Shown here: piece after piece, positions 1 to 11,559 of the stretch
How the letters are laid out: every line of letters begins with the position of its first letter
Position numbering within the stretch: the first letter of the stretch is position 1
DNA from: Nymphaea colorata
Lineage: Eukaryota > Streptophyta > Magnoliopsida > Nymphaeales > Nymphaeaceae
NCBI RefSeq assembly: GCF_008831285.2
Contig: NC_045138.2
Span: forward strand, 23,717,934 to 23,781,933
DNA length: 64,000 nt
Direction of reading: 5' to 3'
Translations under genes and position numbers: made by a program
The notes under the pieces: generated by a model
The model's input: the letters and a program-made list of their open reading frames with translations, nothing else
The model's database searches: none
What the model was told of the DNA's origin: nothing

Positions 1-964
1 TAACAAATGAATTAAGAATTTCAGACATACAGGGAGTTCCAGCTACTTAGGTTTACAGGAAATATGTGGATGGGTCAGTACCAATGGTTGGATACTTTTT
101 GGTTCTCCTGGTTCTCTTATAGTTCAATGGTAATGATTGACTCAAACAAATCACTTATACGCAATATTTTTTGACTTGGTTTATTTGTTGCTGAAGTTTA
201 AGTATATTTAGCTATATCTGCGAAGATGATAACAATATCAGTTCAAAATTCTAGTCCCTGATTTTTGTATTATCATGCAAGATCTTAAGTTGGACGTGGT
301 TGTTGGATATCCTTCAAAATTAGTGTCACTGATCTTTGAGTATATGTTTATTCTATGGAGTATTAATGTATAGAGACCCAATCACAAGTTTCATTATGGT
401 TCAAAGAACTTTTCCGACAAGTATCACATTCATAATTTTGTGGAGCACCAAATGATATTCGTCATTGGTGGATTATCTTAGTTATACCCATTGTCACAGA
501 AAACACGTATTATTTGAAAAAAACACATATGATACATGAGAAATAAGTTAGCTGTATAAAATGACAATTAGTTGCGGCTTTTTTAAAAAAAATGCCAGAA
601 AATAAAAAAACGTGAAAAGAACACATATTATACGCATTTTTTTATTTTTGTTTAATATTTTTTTTTATATTTTCAGGATTTATTAAATGTTTTAAATTTT
701 TTAAAAGTTTTCCGAGATTTTCTTGAGATATTTCGAGATATACAACTTTGTCATATTATACCTGAGAAATTCCTTGCCGTATAATACCCGTATACGATAT
801 ATGTGACAACGGTTATACCAAACTTTTATTTGCTTATGCCATTATTAATTGGTTTCCGTTCCTGGTTCATTAGTCAATCTCATTGGCTGTCTTTTGCTGT
901 TGCTTTTTGTATATTCATAACTTTGAACAACAGTCAAGTTCAGTCAAGAGCATGAGATTCACAG
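1..964. other. AT-rich upstream or intron sequence of the first gene
   Basis: No coding signal is visible here. The stretch is AT-rich with poly-T tracts near 640-670. It most likely contains intron or upstream sequence of the gene that becomes coding at about 965. A T-rich run followed by CAG at 962-964 makes a plausible splice acceptor. Confidence 0.5.
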
Positions 965-3446
965 GGTTTACTTGCGGAGCACGGCTCGTGTATATGAGAT
1001 ATTTTATGCAACTGAACAACATGATGGAAATGAGTATTTATGCACCACTCGCTGTGGGCCTGTGAAGAGAAAATGCCATCCATTTCAGGCAGATTGTTCA
1101 TTAATAAGTGCTTCAAGTGAAGGAACTAAAAATGACCATACCGAAGAAGATGGCTGGATTGATGTGAAGGTTCCAGGTTTTGTTTTGCCAGATGAGGCTT
1201 ATCCTTCCTTAAAGATATCTGAAGTTGGGAAACAAGAAGAAGATTGCTGCTTCTACGAAGGCACAGCAGAGATTTGTGGTGCAAACCCTTGTATCTATCT
1301 CACAATCCGGCTGCTGTCGCTCTACACAAAGGGATCCGTTTGCCTAGGCCAGTTGTATATACTTGCTAGCCCCACTGCATCCTCGGTATTTTGTGAGCCA
1401 TCCAATCCTGCTGTGAGCTCTGGGAATGCATCTCTCCTAGCTATGCTTGTTCCTAGTCTTATTCAGCTTTACAGAGAAGGTTCAGAGGCACAGGGAAGAC
1501 CATCTTCAGGTAGCATGAAACCATGCAATGGATCGGAAATGGAAACAGAAAGGGCAATTCAGATGAAGAAGAAGCCTGTGGAAGATACAGGAAAAGTTGA
1601 ACAGCTGCACCACTCTAGTGGAGCTGCAAAAGCATATATAAGTGGGAACACAAGAGAGGAAGGTTACTCTGACAGGGTCAAAGATGAAAGCTATGGGAGT
1701 GGAGCTACAATTTGTACAGGTATGAACAGAAGAGAAGAAAGTGAATCTGTCAGGTCTAGTGGTGAAGGCTGTGGGAGTACATCTTGTAGTTGTCAATGTG
1801 AAGCATTGGTGAAGCTGAATGAGAAGGTAGATCGAATTGCTGCTTACTGTGCAAGCATTGAGGAAAACATGATTAAACCTCTTGTTTCTATGGAAACAAG
1901 GCTGAAACAACTCGAGGAGAAACTCGATGCAGTTTTAACATCTGAATTAAATAAACATGCTAATTTTAGCCGTGATGGAAGTTTCGGTGAAGAGTATGAT
2001 GGAATTAAAGAAGATGGCTGTCAAAGTAGAAAAGGAGGGCTTGTGGCGTTTGACGGATGCAAGTGTTTCAACTGCAATGGCTTTGATGATGAAAGTGCAA
2101 CGGGAGATGATATTGAGAGTGACTCAGAAGACACAAGCTGCTCCTCTTCTAGTAGTGACAGCAGCAATGATTCTGATAAAGATGATGTGAGTGAGGATGA
2201 GGATGTTGGAAGTGAAGACATTGAGGAGAATGAAAATGAACTTGTTGAACAAAATAACTTGGTTGTGATGGGGGGATCTGAGTCATTTGAACTTGCCTGC
2301 ATGTCGTGTAGCAATGACGGGAAGAATTATTCAGTCATTGATAATGACTATCCTGAGGAAGATGGTCAAACTGAAGAATGTGCAAGTGATGACAATGATG
2401 ATATTGAGGAACATGTAAAGGATCATCCTGGTTCTGCTGATGCCTTGAACACCTTGAACACCATGAGCCATTCAACTGTTAAATCAAAGTGGTCCATTGA
2501 AGAAGCAGTAGTTTCTGCTCTTTCAGACTTCATAGCAACAACTGCCGCTGCTAATGGTTCGTATTCTGAACGAGCAAGTGTCACTAATATGAACATCATC
2601 GACAAAGAAAGCTGGAAACCTGTTATTACGGAAGCCATCTTTTCAAGTCAATCGACAGAAGAGTCACAGCTATTGGCATGTGGAGGTGCTGCTTATCAAG
2701 ATCAACTTGTTGCAGCAACGCTTGGAAAAAGCAATGCGATTGGGTCCTCAAGGTCAACCATTTCCACTCTCAAATGCACAAATGAGCTGCAATCAGATGG
2801 CATCCAAGAAGACGAAGGGGATCCAGGAATTCAATATGAAGAAAGTTTGAGACTCAAACCAGAACAACCTTTTGCCCTCAATGAGAATTTGGAGAAGGGA
2901 TTTCAAATCCTGAACCACATCAAAGAACAAAATCAACAGTTCAAAAATGCGTTCAAGTATAAGACAAATTCTGAGGACTTTGATGATTCATTCTTGGATG
3001 TAAAGTTTGTTGTGGACAGGAATTGTCAGTCTGATTTTGCACTAGAAGTCCTTCTTGGTGGACACGACCTTGCAACTGTGACATGCATGAGCAACTGTAT
3101 GCTGAATTCAGGCAATGAGGATCACCTGTTATCCCTTGAAGAGGATCCTACGTCTGTGACGGACTCTGTGGAGTATTCCAGTAGTCAAATAGACAATTTT
3201 CCAATGCCTGAAGAACTGAATCAAATTGGCCCTATCATGGAAGGATGGAGGGAAACCACAGATAATGGTGTTGACAGTGTGCGCAAAAACATTGATCTTT
3301 TGTGTTTGGAAGATGTGCTACAGACGGATCCTGTGTGTCAAACGGTGAATCCTAGTTTGTCTGCACACCAAAGTAGTTTCTATTCTGTGTCTGACAAGCA
3401 GAAGGAAGTGCATCCTGTGGATGCTGCCAGTGGCTTGTCCTCATAA
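965..3446 (+). CDS. Terminal exon of a large acidic coiled-coil plant protein, function unknown (5' incomplete)
   Basis: The open frame gives about 825 residues ending in TAA at 3444-3446. The frame has no ATG at its beginning: the first codons read V-Y-L-R-S-T-A-R-V-Y-E-I-F-Y, so this is an internal or last exon entered at the acceptor CAG at 962-964. The start exon lies upstream, possibly outside the window. Seen in the protein, counted from the TTG codon at 972: an N-terminal globular region with many cysteines and aromatics (residues 1-180); a predicted coiled coil at about 274-322 (CEALVKLNEKVDRIA onward); a Ser/Asp/Glu-rich acidic stretch at about 374-426; and a C-terminal motif FALEVLLGG near residue 690. 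Its length, single large exon and mixed conserved and acidic segments look like a genuine plant nuclear protein rather than a chance frame. I do not recognise a catalytic domain and assign no function. A polyadenylation-like AATAAA lies 178 bases past the stop. Confidence 0.72.
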
Positions 3447-3623
3447 CCTTATATTTTCTTCCTAGGAGCTCGATGGAAGGTAACTTTCCTAGTGACCAGT
3501 TTTAGCACAGTTAATTAATGGCCGCCAAATTCTCTGCAGAGTTGATCTTTTATTGACTTATTGCCATTCTCGTCAGGACCTTAGCAGGAACAGGTATACT
3601 GCAAGATGCGAAATGCGTGACAA

Positions 3624-3629
3624 AATAAA
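3624..3629 (+). terminator. Possible polyadenylation signal of the first gene
   Basis: AATAAA follows the stop codon of the upstream gene by about 180 bases, a usual plant 3' UTR length. Plant signals are degenerate, so this is only a positional inference. Confidence 0.3.
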
Positions 3630-4196
3630 AGCCAAAAACGAAAGACATTCGTTCACTTTGGCACCCAGTCAAACAAAATTCGAAGTCTTAGCATAGATTA
3701 ACTGTCCGATAATTTCGAAGCACTTGACTACTACATAAGACATTTGTTCTACAGTTGCCAAGATTTAGTTACGTTTGTAAATTTACGGCATACTTTTGAA
3801 AAAAAAAGGTTCAAATTACACCTGTTTCTGGAAGGATTTAGAAATGTATCTGTGAACTTGGAGACTCTTTAAGCCGAATCTTTATATTTACTTTTTTCAT
3901 AAAACCTGAGTGTCTTTTCTAAATTTTAAGTGTTTTTAGTAAATTTTTTACATCTTAAAAGTGCATATTGTTCTTTTGGCTATTAGTTATTTGAGAGTAT
4001 TCAGATCACACAAGCCTTCTGGCACCGGACATTGGTGGCCTGAAAGTATTCATGTCAATTGACGTATTTTACACCGAGTCAGATCTTGGCCATGTCTGGC
4101 AGTTACTTCCATGTAACATTTCAATCGTATTTCATTTTCTAAATTAAATGGTTTTTACATTGAAATTGGACTTGGATAGATATTGAGTATGGCTTC
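3630..4196. other. Intergenic, no gene seen
   Basis: This is AT-rich sequence with short poly-A and poly-T runs. No open frame has protein-like composition and no repeat was recognised. Confidence 0.5.
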
Positions 4197-4650
4197 ACAC
4201 GAGCTGAGTCAAGCTGGAGTTGGGTTAGCTTGAACTCGACTCGAACTCGAGTCAAGCTTGAGCTCAACTCAGTGATACATCAAATCATCAAATTTGATTC
4301 ACTTAACTTGTAAGTGTTAAGCATGATCAATAGCTGGTTTGAGAGGATGATCAGCCACACTGGGGTTGAGACATGGCCCAAACTCCTATGGGTCTTTTAA
4401 TTCATTAGGGCGTTTAACTCAGTTATGACTCATTTAATTATTCTCTCATTATAACTCAACATTCATTATCTAGTCGAGTTGAGTCAAGTTTAAACGAGTC
4501 GAGTTCTTATAACCCAAAATTTACTTGTTTAACATGTTGTGCATGCATTTGAATTCGAGCTTGACTTGTTTGTAAACCAGTTGAGTTTGAGTTGAGTTTT
4601 TATGAGTGAGTTACACTTGAGCTCGTGCTGGCTCAACTTGTTGTTAGTCA
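4197..4650. repeat. Probable non-autonomous transposon with inverted subterminal GAGCTC/GAGTC motifs
   Basis: The left part (about 4197-4275) is dense in ACTCGACTCG, CTCGAGTC and GAGCTCAACTC. The right part (about 4475-4650) carries the same motifs inverted (CGAGTCGAGTT, GAGTTGAGTT, GAGCTCGTGC). A short CACGAGCT sequence near 4197 recurs inverted as AGCTCGTG near 4620. Such inverted subterminal repeat density is typical of hAT-type non-autonomous elements. No clear target duplication or open frame is visible, so the ends are approximate. Confidence 0.4.
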
Positions 4651-6199
4651 TTGAGCTTAAATATAACTTTAATGGGAGCCAACGTTAGTTGTAGATGTAA
4701 CGGATGTGCTTTGATGGGGAGTGGCAAAGAATTGCACCTATTCGTGCCTAAGTCTCGAGTGGGTTGATTCTAGAGGTGATTGAGTGAACAAAAAAGTTTT
4801 TTGCTAAAAAATAATTAGTCCTTTTAAAATATAAACAAGTGAGTTCAATTTTCGGTTGGAATTTAAGATAAAATGCTCAACAAGGAGCTGATGAATGTTT
4901 TTTGTTTTTAGGAAGAGGATTTAAAATCAAGCTTTAAGATATTTTCAATTGGCTTTTATTTTAAAATTACAAGATTCAGAAGATAGGACTCACCTCATTA
5001 GTAAAAAGGTTTAGGCGTTCTCAGTATTTCCAATTGTAGATAATCCAACTATGGTCGAAGACCAATTCTGGCTTAACTTCAATTTCGATGGAATAACAAG
5101 ATATCAAGTATATCCGATTCCTCAGACGGAATATATATGATGCAATATACGTATACATGGAGTGAGTTTCTTTTTAGGAAAATACTTCTACTATGGGTTT
5201 AATAAGAAAATCCTTCTACTATGGGTTTAATAAGAAATAAACTTATATTAATATTAGTCTCCTTTAAATTTTGTCTATTCCGCCGTTTAAATCACTTCTT
5301 ATTTGTCTCGGAAGGAAAAATGTTAAGGGTGGAACTTAGCAGTCTTTCATATTAAATCTTTTTTGTATCTTTAATGCATTTGATGAGAAAAGTGAAAGTT
5401 TCTCACTTTTGAAAATGTCATGATTCTAACTGAAGATAACAGCTTTTGGCATAATATGGTGGTAACTTATGAACAAAATTTTGCAGCTGTTTTTCTATTA
5501 CCTTGGTTTTATAAGTAGTTTTGACTCTTAAGAATTGAATCACTAAAACAATAGGATGCTTAGAAGGACCTGGTAGATCTAGATTTGCTGGATGCATCAA
5601 GGGCTGATCGAGAGCACAGATGTGGATGCATGCACACATCATGACTCAAAGAAGTTTGAAGTGCAAGCAAGATGGTTTGTACTTGCGAAGCAGGATATGT
5701 ACTCCTTACTGTGCACAAAAATTTAGTGGCTAATACAAAAAGAATTTTTTTTGTAAGGATAAAAGAAATGAAAACATTAAAAGAAACATTTTTTGTAAAA
5801 TAATTTTCAAAATATCTCAACTCTCTACCCTTGCCTATATGTGTTGTGCGCCCCGCACGTATAGTGAAAAGATGCGTCTATGTCAGTCGGAGATTTTGAT
5901 CGCTTCATAGAATCATTTGAGTCTTCTATGTTATTTTTATTTATTTGATCCCCCAATTCTTTTATTTGTTTGGACCCGAACCTTTGTATTGTGTGGCCTA
6001 TAAAAACTACAAATTGGGTTTTTTTTTTTTTTTTTTTGCATGATGATCTTGGAAAACACGTTATTCCCTTTGTTAGTCATCTTTCATTAATTCAATTGGT
6101 TGTCCTATTCTTCGTTTTCGATTCCCTTCTGGTTGATCACAGGATTCAGGAGAATTCCTCTCTTTTTCTGCATCACATGATCATTATTGTCTTGAGGAG
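4651..6199. other. Intergenic, no gene seen; contains one short tandem duplication
   Basis: AT-rich sequence without a supported gene. A 28-bp direct duplication lies at 5178-5233 and a poly-T run at about 6020-6040. The short open frames here have no recognisable motif. Confidence 0.45.
5178..5233 (+). repeat. 28-bp tandem duplication, two copies
   Basis: Copies at 5178-5205 and 5206-5233 both read GAAAAT-C-TTCTACTATGGG and onward. They differ at one base (A versus C at the seventh position). Confidence 0.9.
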
Positions 6200-9100
6200 A
6201 GATGAGCATTGAGAGTTCTTTTGCGGGGGCAGTTCGGAAGCCTAGAAAGGGGAGGACAAATCTTCTTGAGATCTTGGTGATGGTAGTAGGGGTTTCATGG
6301 CTGGTTGGATGGGCAAGCTTTCTGATGCAGGTAATCGTAAATATGGAGGGAATCCGCAGCCACCATGTTCTTAGGCATCGGCGGCGGGAAATAAAGGAAA
6401 TGCAATTCATGGTGATAGTGAAGAGCATTTTGCATAGTGAGATTCCAAGTCATATGAGAAAAAGGAGCTTGGAGGGTTGGGAGTCATTACCTGGTGGCAA
6501 GGTAATGGCAACCGAGGGATTATATAACGATTAAAGACAACCTTCAAATCCCAAATTTTGTTTTGGCTTCTAGAATTGTCGCCTATGTCGTGGTATCCGA
6601 ATTTTTGGAAGGGTGTTGCAAGTGCTTTGAACGCGGATCATGTAGAAATTGATATTCATACGTGAACTTTCACCAGGATGAGGATTGCTCGAATACGATT
6701 GGAAGTTCTCATTAGTTTTGTTCCTTGAGCAGAAGTATGAAGGTGGAAATATAGAGGAAGTAATTTTACAGGAAGTTGTATACACGTCAGGCATTAAATA
6801 TTGCTCGCAGTGCAAAGAGACAACACATCTTACTGAGAATTGTAAGATGGAAAAAAGAAAAGAAGAAAGGCGGCATAAATAGAGTCTTCAGAGCAGAAAG
6901 TTGGGTAGTTGAAGGTTAAGGTAACCAGATAGAGTGGGAAGCGAATGAATAATCAAGGACACCATAGGTGAGGAGGTGGCCGTATGTGCAACAACATTAT
7001 AGTGTGGTGGATGATAATGAAAGCGAGGGTAATTGTTTCCAGGTTTTAGAGAATCAGAATGAGACGAAAAATGCTCATAGGAATGTCCTGAGATGAAGAT
7101 CTAGGAGGGCGACAGGCCGAGTTATAGATGTTGTGAAGTCCAAAATGGAGGAGGTGGTGGAGGAGGAATGGCGTACTCATGAAGGATCAGGCGTCAGTGG
7201 GCAAGGAGGAGGAGGAAGGGCGTGCTCATGAAGAGCAGGCGCTAGATGCGGTGAAGGTACCTGAGAAAGGTACACGCTCTTATTATTTTCTTTCCTTTAA
7301 TGCTGGGAAGTGTTTTGCAAATGTTACAAAGGGTGGTTTGGACTAAGCTCTGGACTGTCAGGTGGTGGATGAGTTGCTTCCTCTTGGTTTCTTTCAAAGT
7401 AAGGTGTCGATTGAGGAAGGAAACAGGGGTAAAGAGAATATAGTCATTGAGAAGAAGACAAACAGAGCAGGAGGGAAAGAGGTGCATAATTATGTGGGGA
7501 AGAAGCAATCAGATAGGATTGCTAACCCCTATCCCGGGCCAGGAAGAAGGAAAGTAAGAGCCCTCGAGATGGTATCACTAACATAGGTAGGAAGCAGATA
7601 ATTGTGAGGAAGGGAAGACGGATAGTGAAGGTGATATGAATGAAGCTGCGATGAGGACTGATGACATATGGATGCAGGTAATGATGTTGTTGCCCATGAT
7701 GGTCCTCGTGAAGAGGGCTTATCTAAATCATAAATTCATGTAGAGCATGGGTGAAATATAATAGGTCTGGTTTGGAGAGAAGCCTAGGGGAGGCTTAAGT
7801 TCCCTCGTGGCTTCAAAAACTAGAATTACCCTTCATTTTTGACACAAATAATGTGTAGTGAGAAGTTTGCTCAATGGAAAGACAATCTCAAGGATTTGGC
7901 ACCAGTAATGAATATGTCTATGGTGAATAATGAGACCAGAATTTTTTGCTGCTGCAACCAAAAAATGCTAATGGTTAGTTTTGATTGTAGTAGTTAATTT
8001 TGGATCAATGCTCGTTTGATGCATTTGGTGTTTATTTACGTACCTATCGAATGATCAAAAGAGGTATTCTTAAAGATCTTGCTGGGTTAGTTATTAATCT
8101 GGACCTACCATGCATCTTAATTACTGATTTTAATTGTACAAGAACCTCATCTGACAAATCGGGTTGGGTGTCAAATGCCACTTATTGTCAATATTCAATA
8201 TGTTCATTAATGATTGTGAATTGGAAGGGATTGATGATCCAAGGTGTGATGTCGGTCAAATAATTGGGAGGGACTAACATAGGTAATGCAGAAAATTGAT
8301 TGAGTCATAATAAATCAAACCTAGCGTAGACATCAGTCAATGATGCTTAATTTGAAACATTTAGACATATTTGTGTCAGACCATAGCTTGTTAATATTGA
8401 CAAGTGGTAAAGAAAACATTTATGGAAGGAAGCTATTTTGCTTTGACAAGCATTGGACGTTGTGTGAAGAATTTGGGCAGGTTATTAAGGATGGTTGGAG
8501 CATTAAAGTGAAAGGGTGTGCAATGATCCACATAATGCAGAAGTTGGAGCACACCAGAAGATGTGATGTAGATTGGAACTGACCCCATTTTGGTCAAGTA
8601 GGATAGCAATCTATTGTCATCCGATCACATCTAGAGGAGATTCAATAGAGGAGAAATAAGGGAGGGTGTTATGATGTTAATTATGAACAAATGCTAAGGA
8701 GATAGTTAGACAGAGTGCTATTCTATTGGAGGAAGAATGATTTTGGAGACAAAATGCACACATGAATTGGGTAAGAGAAGATGACAAGAATACCTCTTTC
8801 TTCCAATCCTACATTAAAGGGAGACAAACAAAGAGAAAATTAATTGTGGTTCAAGTGAATGGGGCTGAAGCTAGAGATATGCTGGAACATGCACAATAGG
8901 TGTAGGCAATATTCTTGTTGAATCTTTTGTTCAAGGAAATGTAGATTATAATCTATTGAACAATATACAAAGAAGACCCAATGGTTTTAAACGTAGAGAA
9001 TGAGCAGTTGAAAGTCTTGGTGACCGAGGAAGAGTGAGAAGCGTTATTTTCAATTTTAAGAGCGGGAAGGCACCAAGACCAAACGGCATTACAATAAAGT

Positions 9101-9300
9101 TTTTTGAAAAAAAAATTGAGGGATTGTGATTTCTTTAAGATGAGTAAGTTTGTCAAGAAAGTTAGTGTATCCCATATTGCATGGACCCCAAAGGTTTTAA
9201 GAGCAACAGATATCAAGCATTTCTGCTCTACCACCGTATGTAATATTTTGTATAAGATGATTATGAACATTATGGTGACCTACATGAGAGGTAGTAAGGC
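6200..9300 (+). mobile_element. Decayed LINE (non-LTR retrotransposon) remnant
   Basis: Translated pieces in several frames follow the order of a plant L1-type LINE. ORF1-like sequence lies at about 6585-6860: a DUF4283-like segment (LNADHVEID, TRMRIARIRLEVL), then a zinc knuckle CSQCKETTHLTENC (C-x2-C-x4-H-x4-C). An endonuclease-like region spans about 8000-8400, with a T-DFN motif and then SDHSLL, both characteristic of the apurinic-type endonuclease. The start of the reverse transcriptase follows at about 9060-9290 (KAPRPNG, then an N-LYK-I segment). Many stops and frameshifts separate the pieces. The catalytic reverse transcriptase core and a 3' poly-A tail are not visible, so the copy is truncated and dead. 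The left boundary is uncertain; sequence at 6200-6580 may be 5' UTR or more of ORF1. Confidence 0.72.
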
Positions 9301-10309
9301 CAGACTAGGGGGAAGAACCAAGGGACTTCTATTCGAAATGCGCAGCTTTACGATTCCAAACACTGAATCACCGTAAATATTGGGATAGTTTGGGGTAACC
9401 AATGCTGTGACTCACATTTTGTTGAGTTCAACTGCATTACTACAATAACTGCATCACACACTCGTTGCCTCATGATGGGGATGTGCTCCTCTAAGTAACT
9501 CATGCAATGAGCACTTTATCAATTCCTACATTCATGGAAGGTTCCGCTCATGGGCCCTTGAACCCTTGCGCCACCCAACTTAACCCTTTTTATGTTTTAC
9601 AGTTGGGTTCAACATTTTGTAGTCGCAACATGTGTCGCTTTGGAACTTTTCATTTCCAGTATATTGTGTTGCACTCAGACATTTCCCTTATACCATCAAC
9701 CTGAAAAAATAAAACTGGCCCAGGTCATTGCCCACATCATAATGATAACTTAGGCCATAAGCAAACATTTGAGTAAAGTAAATAAACAAACATCATGCTC
9801 AATCAATTTAATGCATGAGCATACTTTCACATCTATCATCACTACCCTACTTGCATTATCAAATATGTTCATCTCATAGTCAAAGCACGGGTTTATCATT
9901 AAACAACTCACTCTTCAAACTCAATATTGAGCATGTATTACCAACAAAGCTTGAGTTCCCTATTTGAGTACGGCACCTACTTCCAAAAATAGATACAACT
10001 AAATAACATGCATTTATGCATGAACATGTGTTTAAAGAATCAAACTTAACTAACTTAAGTCATTTGGTTAAACTTGCAACTTAGTTCAAGTTTGCTAAAT
10101 CTCAACTTTGCTAGTCTAAGCACTCTAAACTATGTGATTAGTCTAATTATATATTATTAACATTAAATCTTAACTAAAATTCTTTGTAGTTAATTGTTGG
10201 CCAGAATTTATTGGACCTTGGGCATGGTTAACATTATCTAACCAACAACACTAGCTCGAACTGAAATCTACTAGGAATCATGGCCGCTTAAGGCTAGTTA
10301 GATCCCACA
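9301..10309. other. Intergenic, no gene seen
   Basis: AT-rich sequence between the LINE remnant and the GC-rich hAT-like element. No protein motif or repeat was recognised. Confidence 0.45.
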
Positions 10310-10753
10310 TAAGCTTGGGCACCAGGTCGGGCCGCCGCCGGGTCCCTACTACTCGGCCCAACTCGGGCCTGACCCAGGCCTCGAAATAATTCTTAACGGG
10401 CTCATAAACTTAACGGGTCGTGCCTAAGTTTAAAATATACATGGTCGGTGCCCGAGAAGGCTGGTAACCGCGTTTCAACTTTCCATGTTTCATTACATAC
10501 TTTCATTCTTTCTCCCCCGGGTCGTGACCCCGCCGAGTCATCGACCGTCGTTCAGCTCTGCGACTGCTTCCTCTGCCTCCGGTTCTCCCTGCCGCCCATC
10601 GGCTCATCCTCCCGTCGCCCGTCGTCTTTACGACTACCGACTGCCGCATTGGCGTCGTGTGTACGACAAGCGATCGGGGGTAGGCGACCACTAGGTGGTG
10701 GTGTGGTTTCCCGATGAAAGGCGTGGACGACCGGCAGTGTTGTTTCGCGACGA

Positions 10754-10774
10754 GAGCACGGTTCGACCGTGCTC
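10754..10774. repeat. 9-bp-stem hairpin inside the hAT-like element
   Basis: GAGCACGGT, three loop bases TCG, then ACCGTGCTC: perfect complementary arms. Confidence 0.85.
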
Positions 10775-10837
10775 AAAGCTTCGAACAGCACCCTGTTTCC
10801 AGAAACAGAGGTGTTTTCCCCCGCGTGCTTGAGCGTG

Positions 10838-11420
10838 CGTGAGAAGGTGACCCGGTCATCGCAGCCGCTATTCCGTTGCCCAGCACTGTTACCACCGGCG
10901 ACCAAACGCCGCCAAAGTGCTCAGGCAGAAATTTTGGAGTGTTATGGTTCCAATGCACCCAAGCTCGACACTGGAGGTGAGCTCTACCGGCGGAATCTTC
11001 AAATTTCCGGCCGCCCCTATTCTTACGTGAAACACCCCGGTGGTGGCCCTGTTCAGCATGGTGTCGTTGTTTCTTCCGGCATTCTTTCGCCGTCCAAGTG
11101 CCCAGGCCAGACCCTTAGTCTCCTACGGTTCCGACAAACACAAGCTCGACCGTTGCCGTGGATCCCACCGGCCGGAATCAACAGATCTCCTACCGTCGGT
11201 CTGTTCCCTGCCGTGTCCTTCCCCTGCTCGTGCGAGGGAGAAAACACTGCCTGCTGTGGTTGTTCTTCCGCACAGCGTCGTTACTATCGACCACCGTTTG
11301 CCGTGATTTTGCTCAGAAAACAACATCTCTGGTGTGTTGCGGTTCCAACGGACCTGAGCTTGACCAGAGTCGTGGCCGGAGTCGGCCGGAGTCGCTAGTT
11401 TCCGGACTGCCTGTCTCTGT
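10838..11420 (+). repeat. Three diverged ~180-220-bp direct repeat units
   Basis: Approximate units are 10838-11014, 11015-11232 and 11233-11420. Each carries, in the same order, a GTGA/GAGAAAA-like start, a GTTCTTCCG/CCGTTGCC-like segment, TACGGTTCC or TGCGGTTCCAA, then AAGCTCGAC or GAGCTTGACC, a GG-rich segment, GGCCGGAATC or GGCGGAATC, and a CCGG-rich end. The anchor GGTTCC occurs near 10946, 11129 and 11341. The units are diverged, so identity is moderate and the edges are approximate. Confidence 0.6.
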
Positions 11421-11559
11421 GTTGTAGTCCCCTGAAGCGTCGAACCGTGCTGCAGTACCCGGCCCGTTAATAAACGGGCCGGGCCTGGCCCGATTATTAA
11501 CGAGTGGGTATCCGGCTAGACCGATACTTTTTTATCGGGCCGGGCCATGCCCAAGCCTA

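Larger units (their letters stand above)
10310..11559. mobile_element. Non-autonomous hAT-like transposon, GC-rich
   Basis: The ends are inverted copies: TAAGCTTGGGCA at 10310-10321 and, read on the other strand, TAGGCTTGGGCA at 11548-11559 (11 of 12 match). Inside each end are many GGGCC/CGGGCCG and TTAACGGG motifs, including an inverted pair around 11463-11490. This arrangement (GTGGGCA-like terminus followed by CGGGTCGGGCC subterminal repeats) is the usual look of plant hAT elements. The body is strikingly GC- and CpG-rich compared with its AT-rich flanks and contains three diverged ~190-bp units. The open frames inside (for example 10769-11398) have biased composition and no transposase motif, so I treat them as non-coding. 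No clear 8-bp target duplication is visible. Confidence 0.6.

Noticed and set aside
883-1065. 60-codon frame with ATG upstream of the first gene
   Set aside because: It overlaps the better frame starting at 965, has no motif, and spans the inferred splice acceptor.
10448-11427. Cluster of open frames on both strands, up to 209 codons
   Set aside because: They occur in all frames of a GC-rich transposon interior where stop codons are rare, with no domain and with repeated DNA units underneath.
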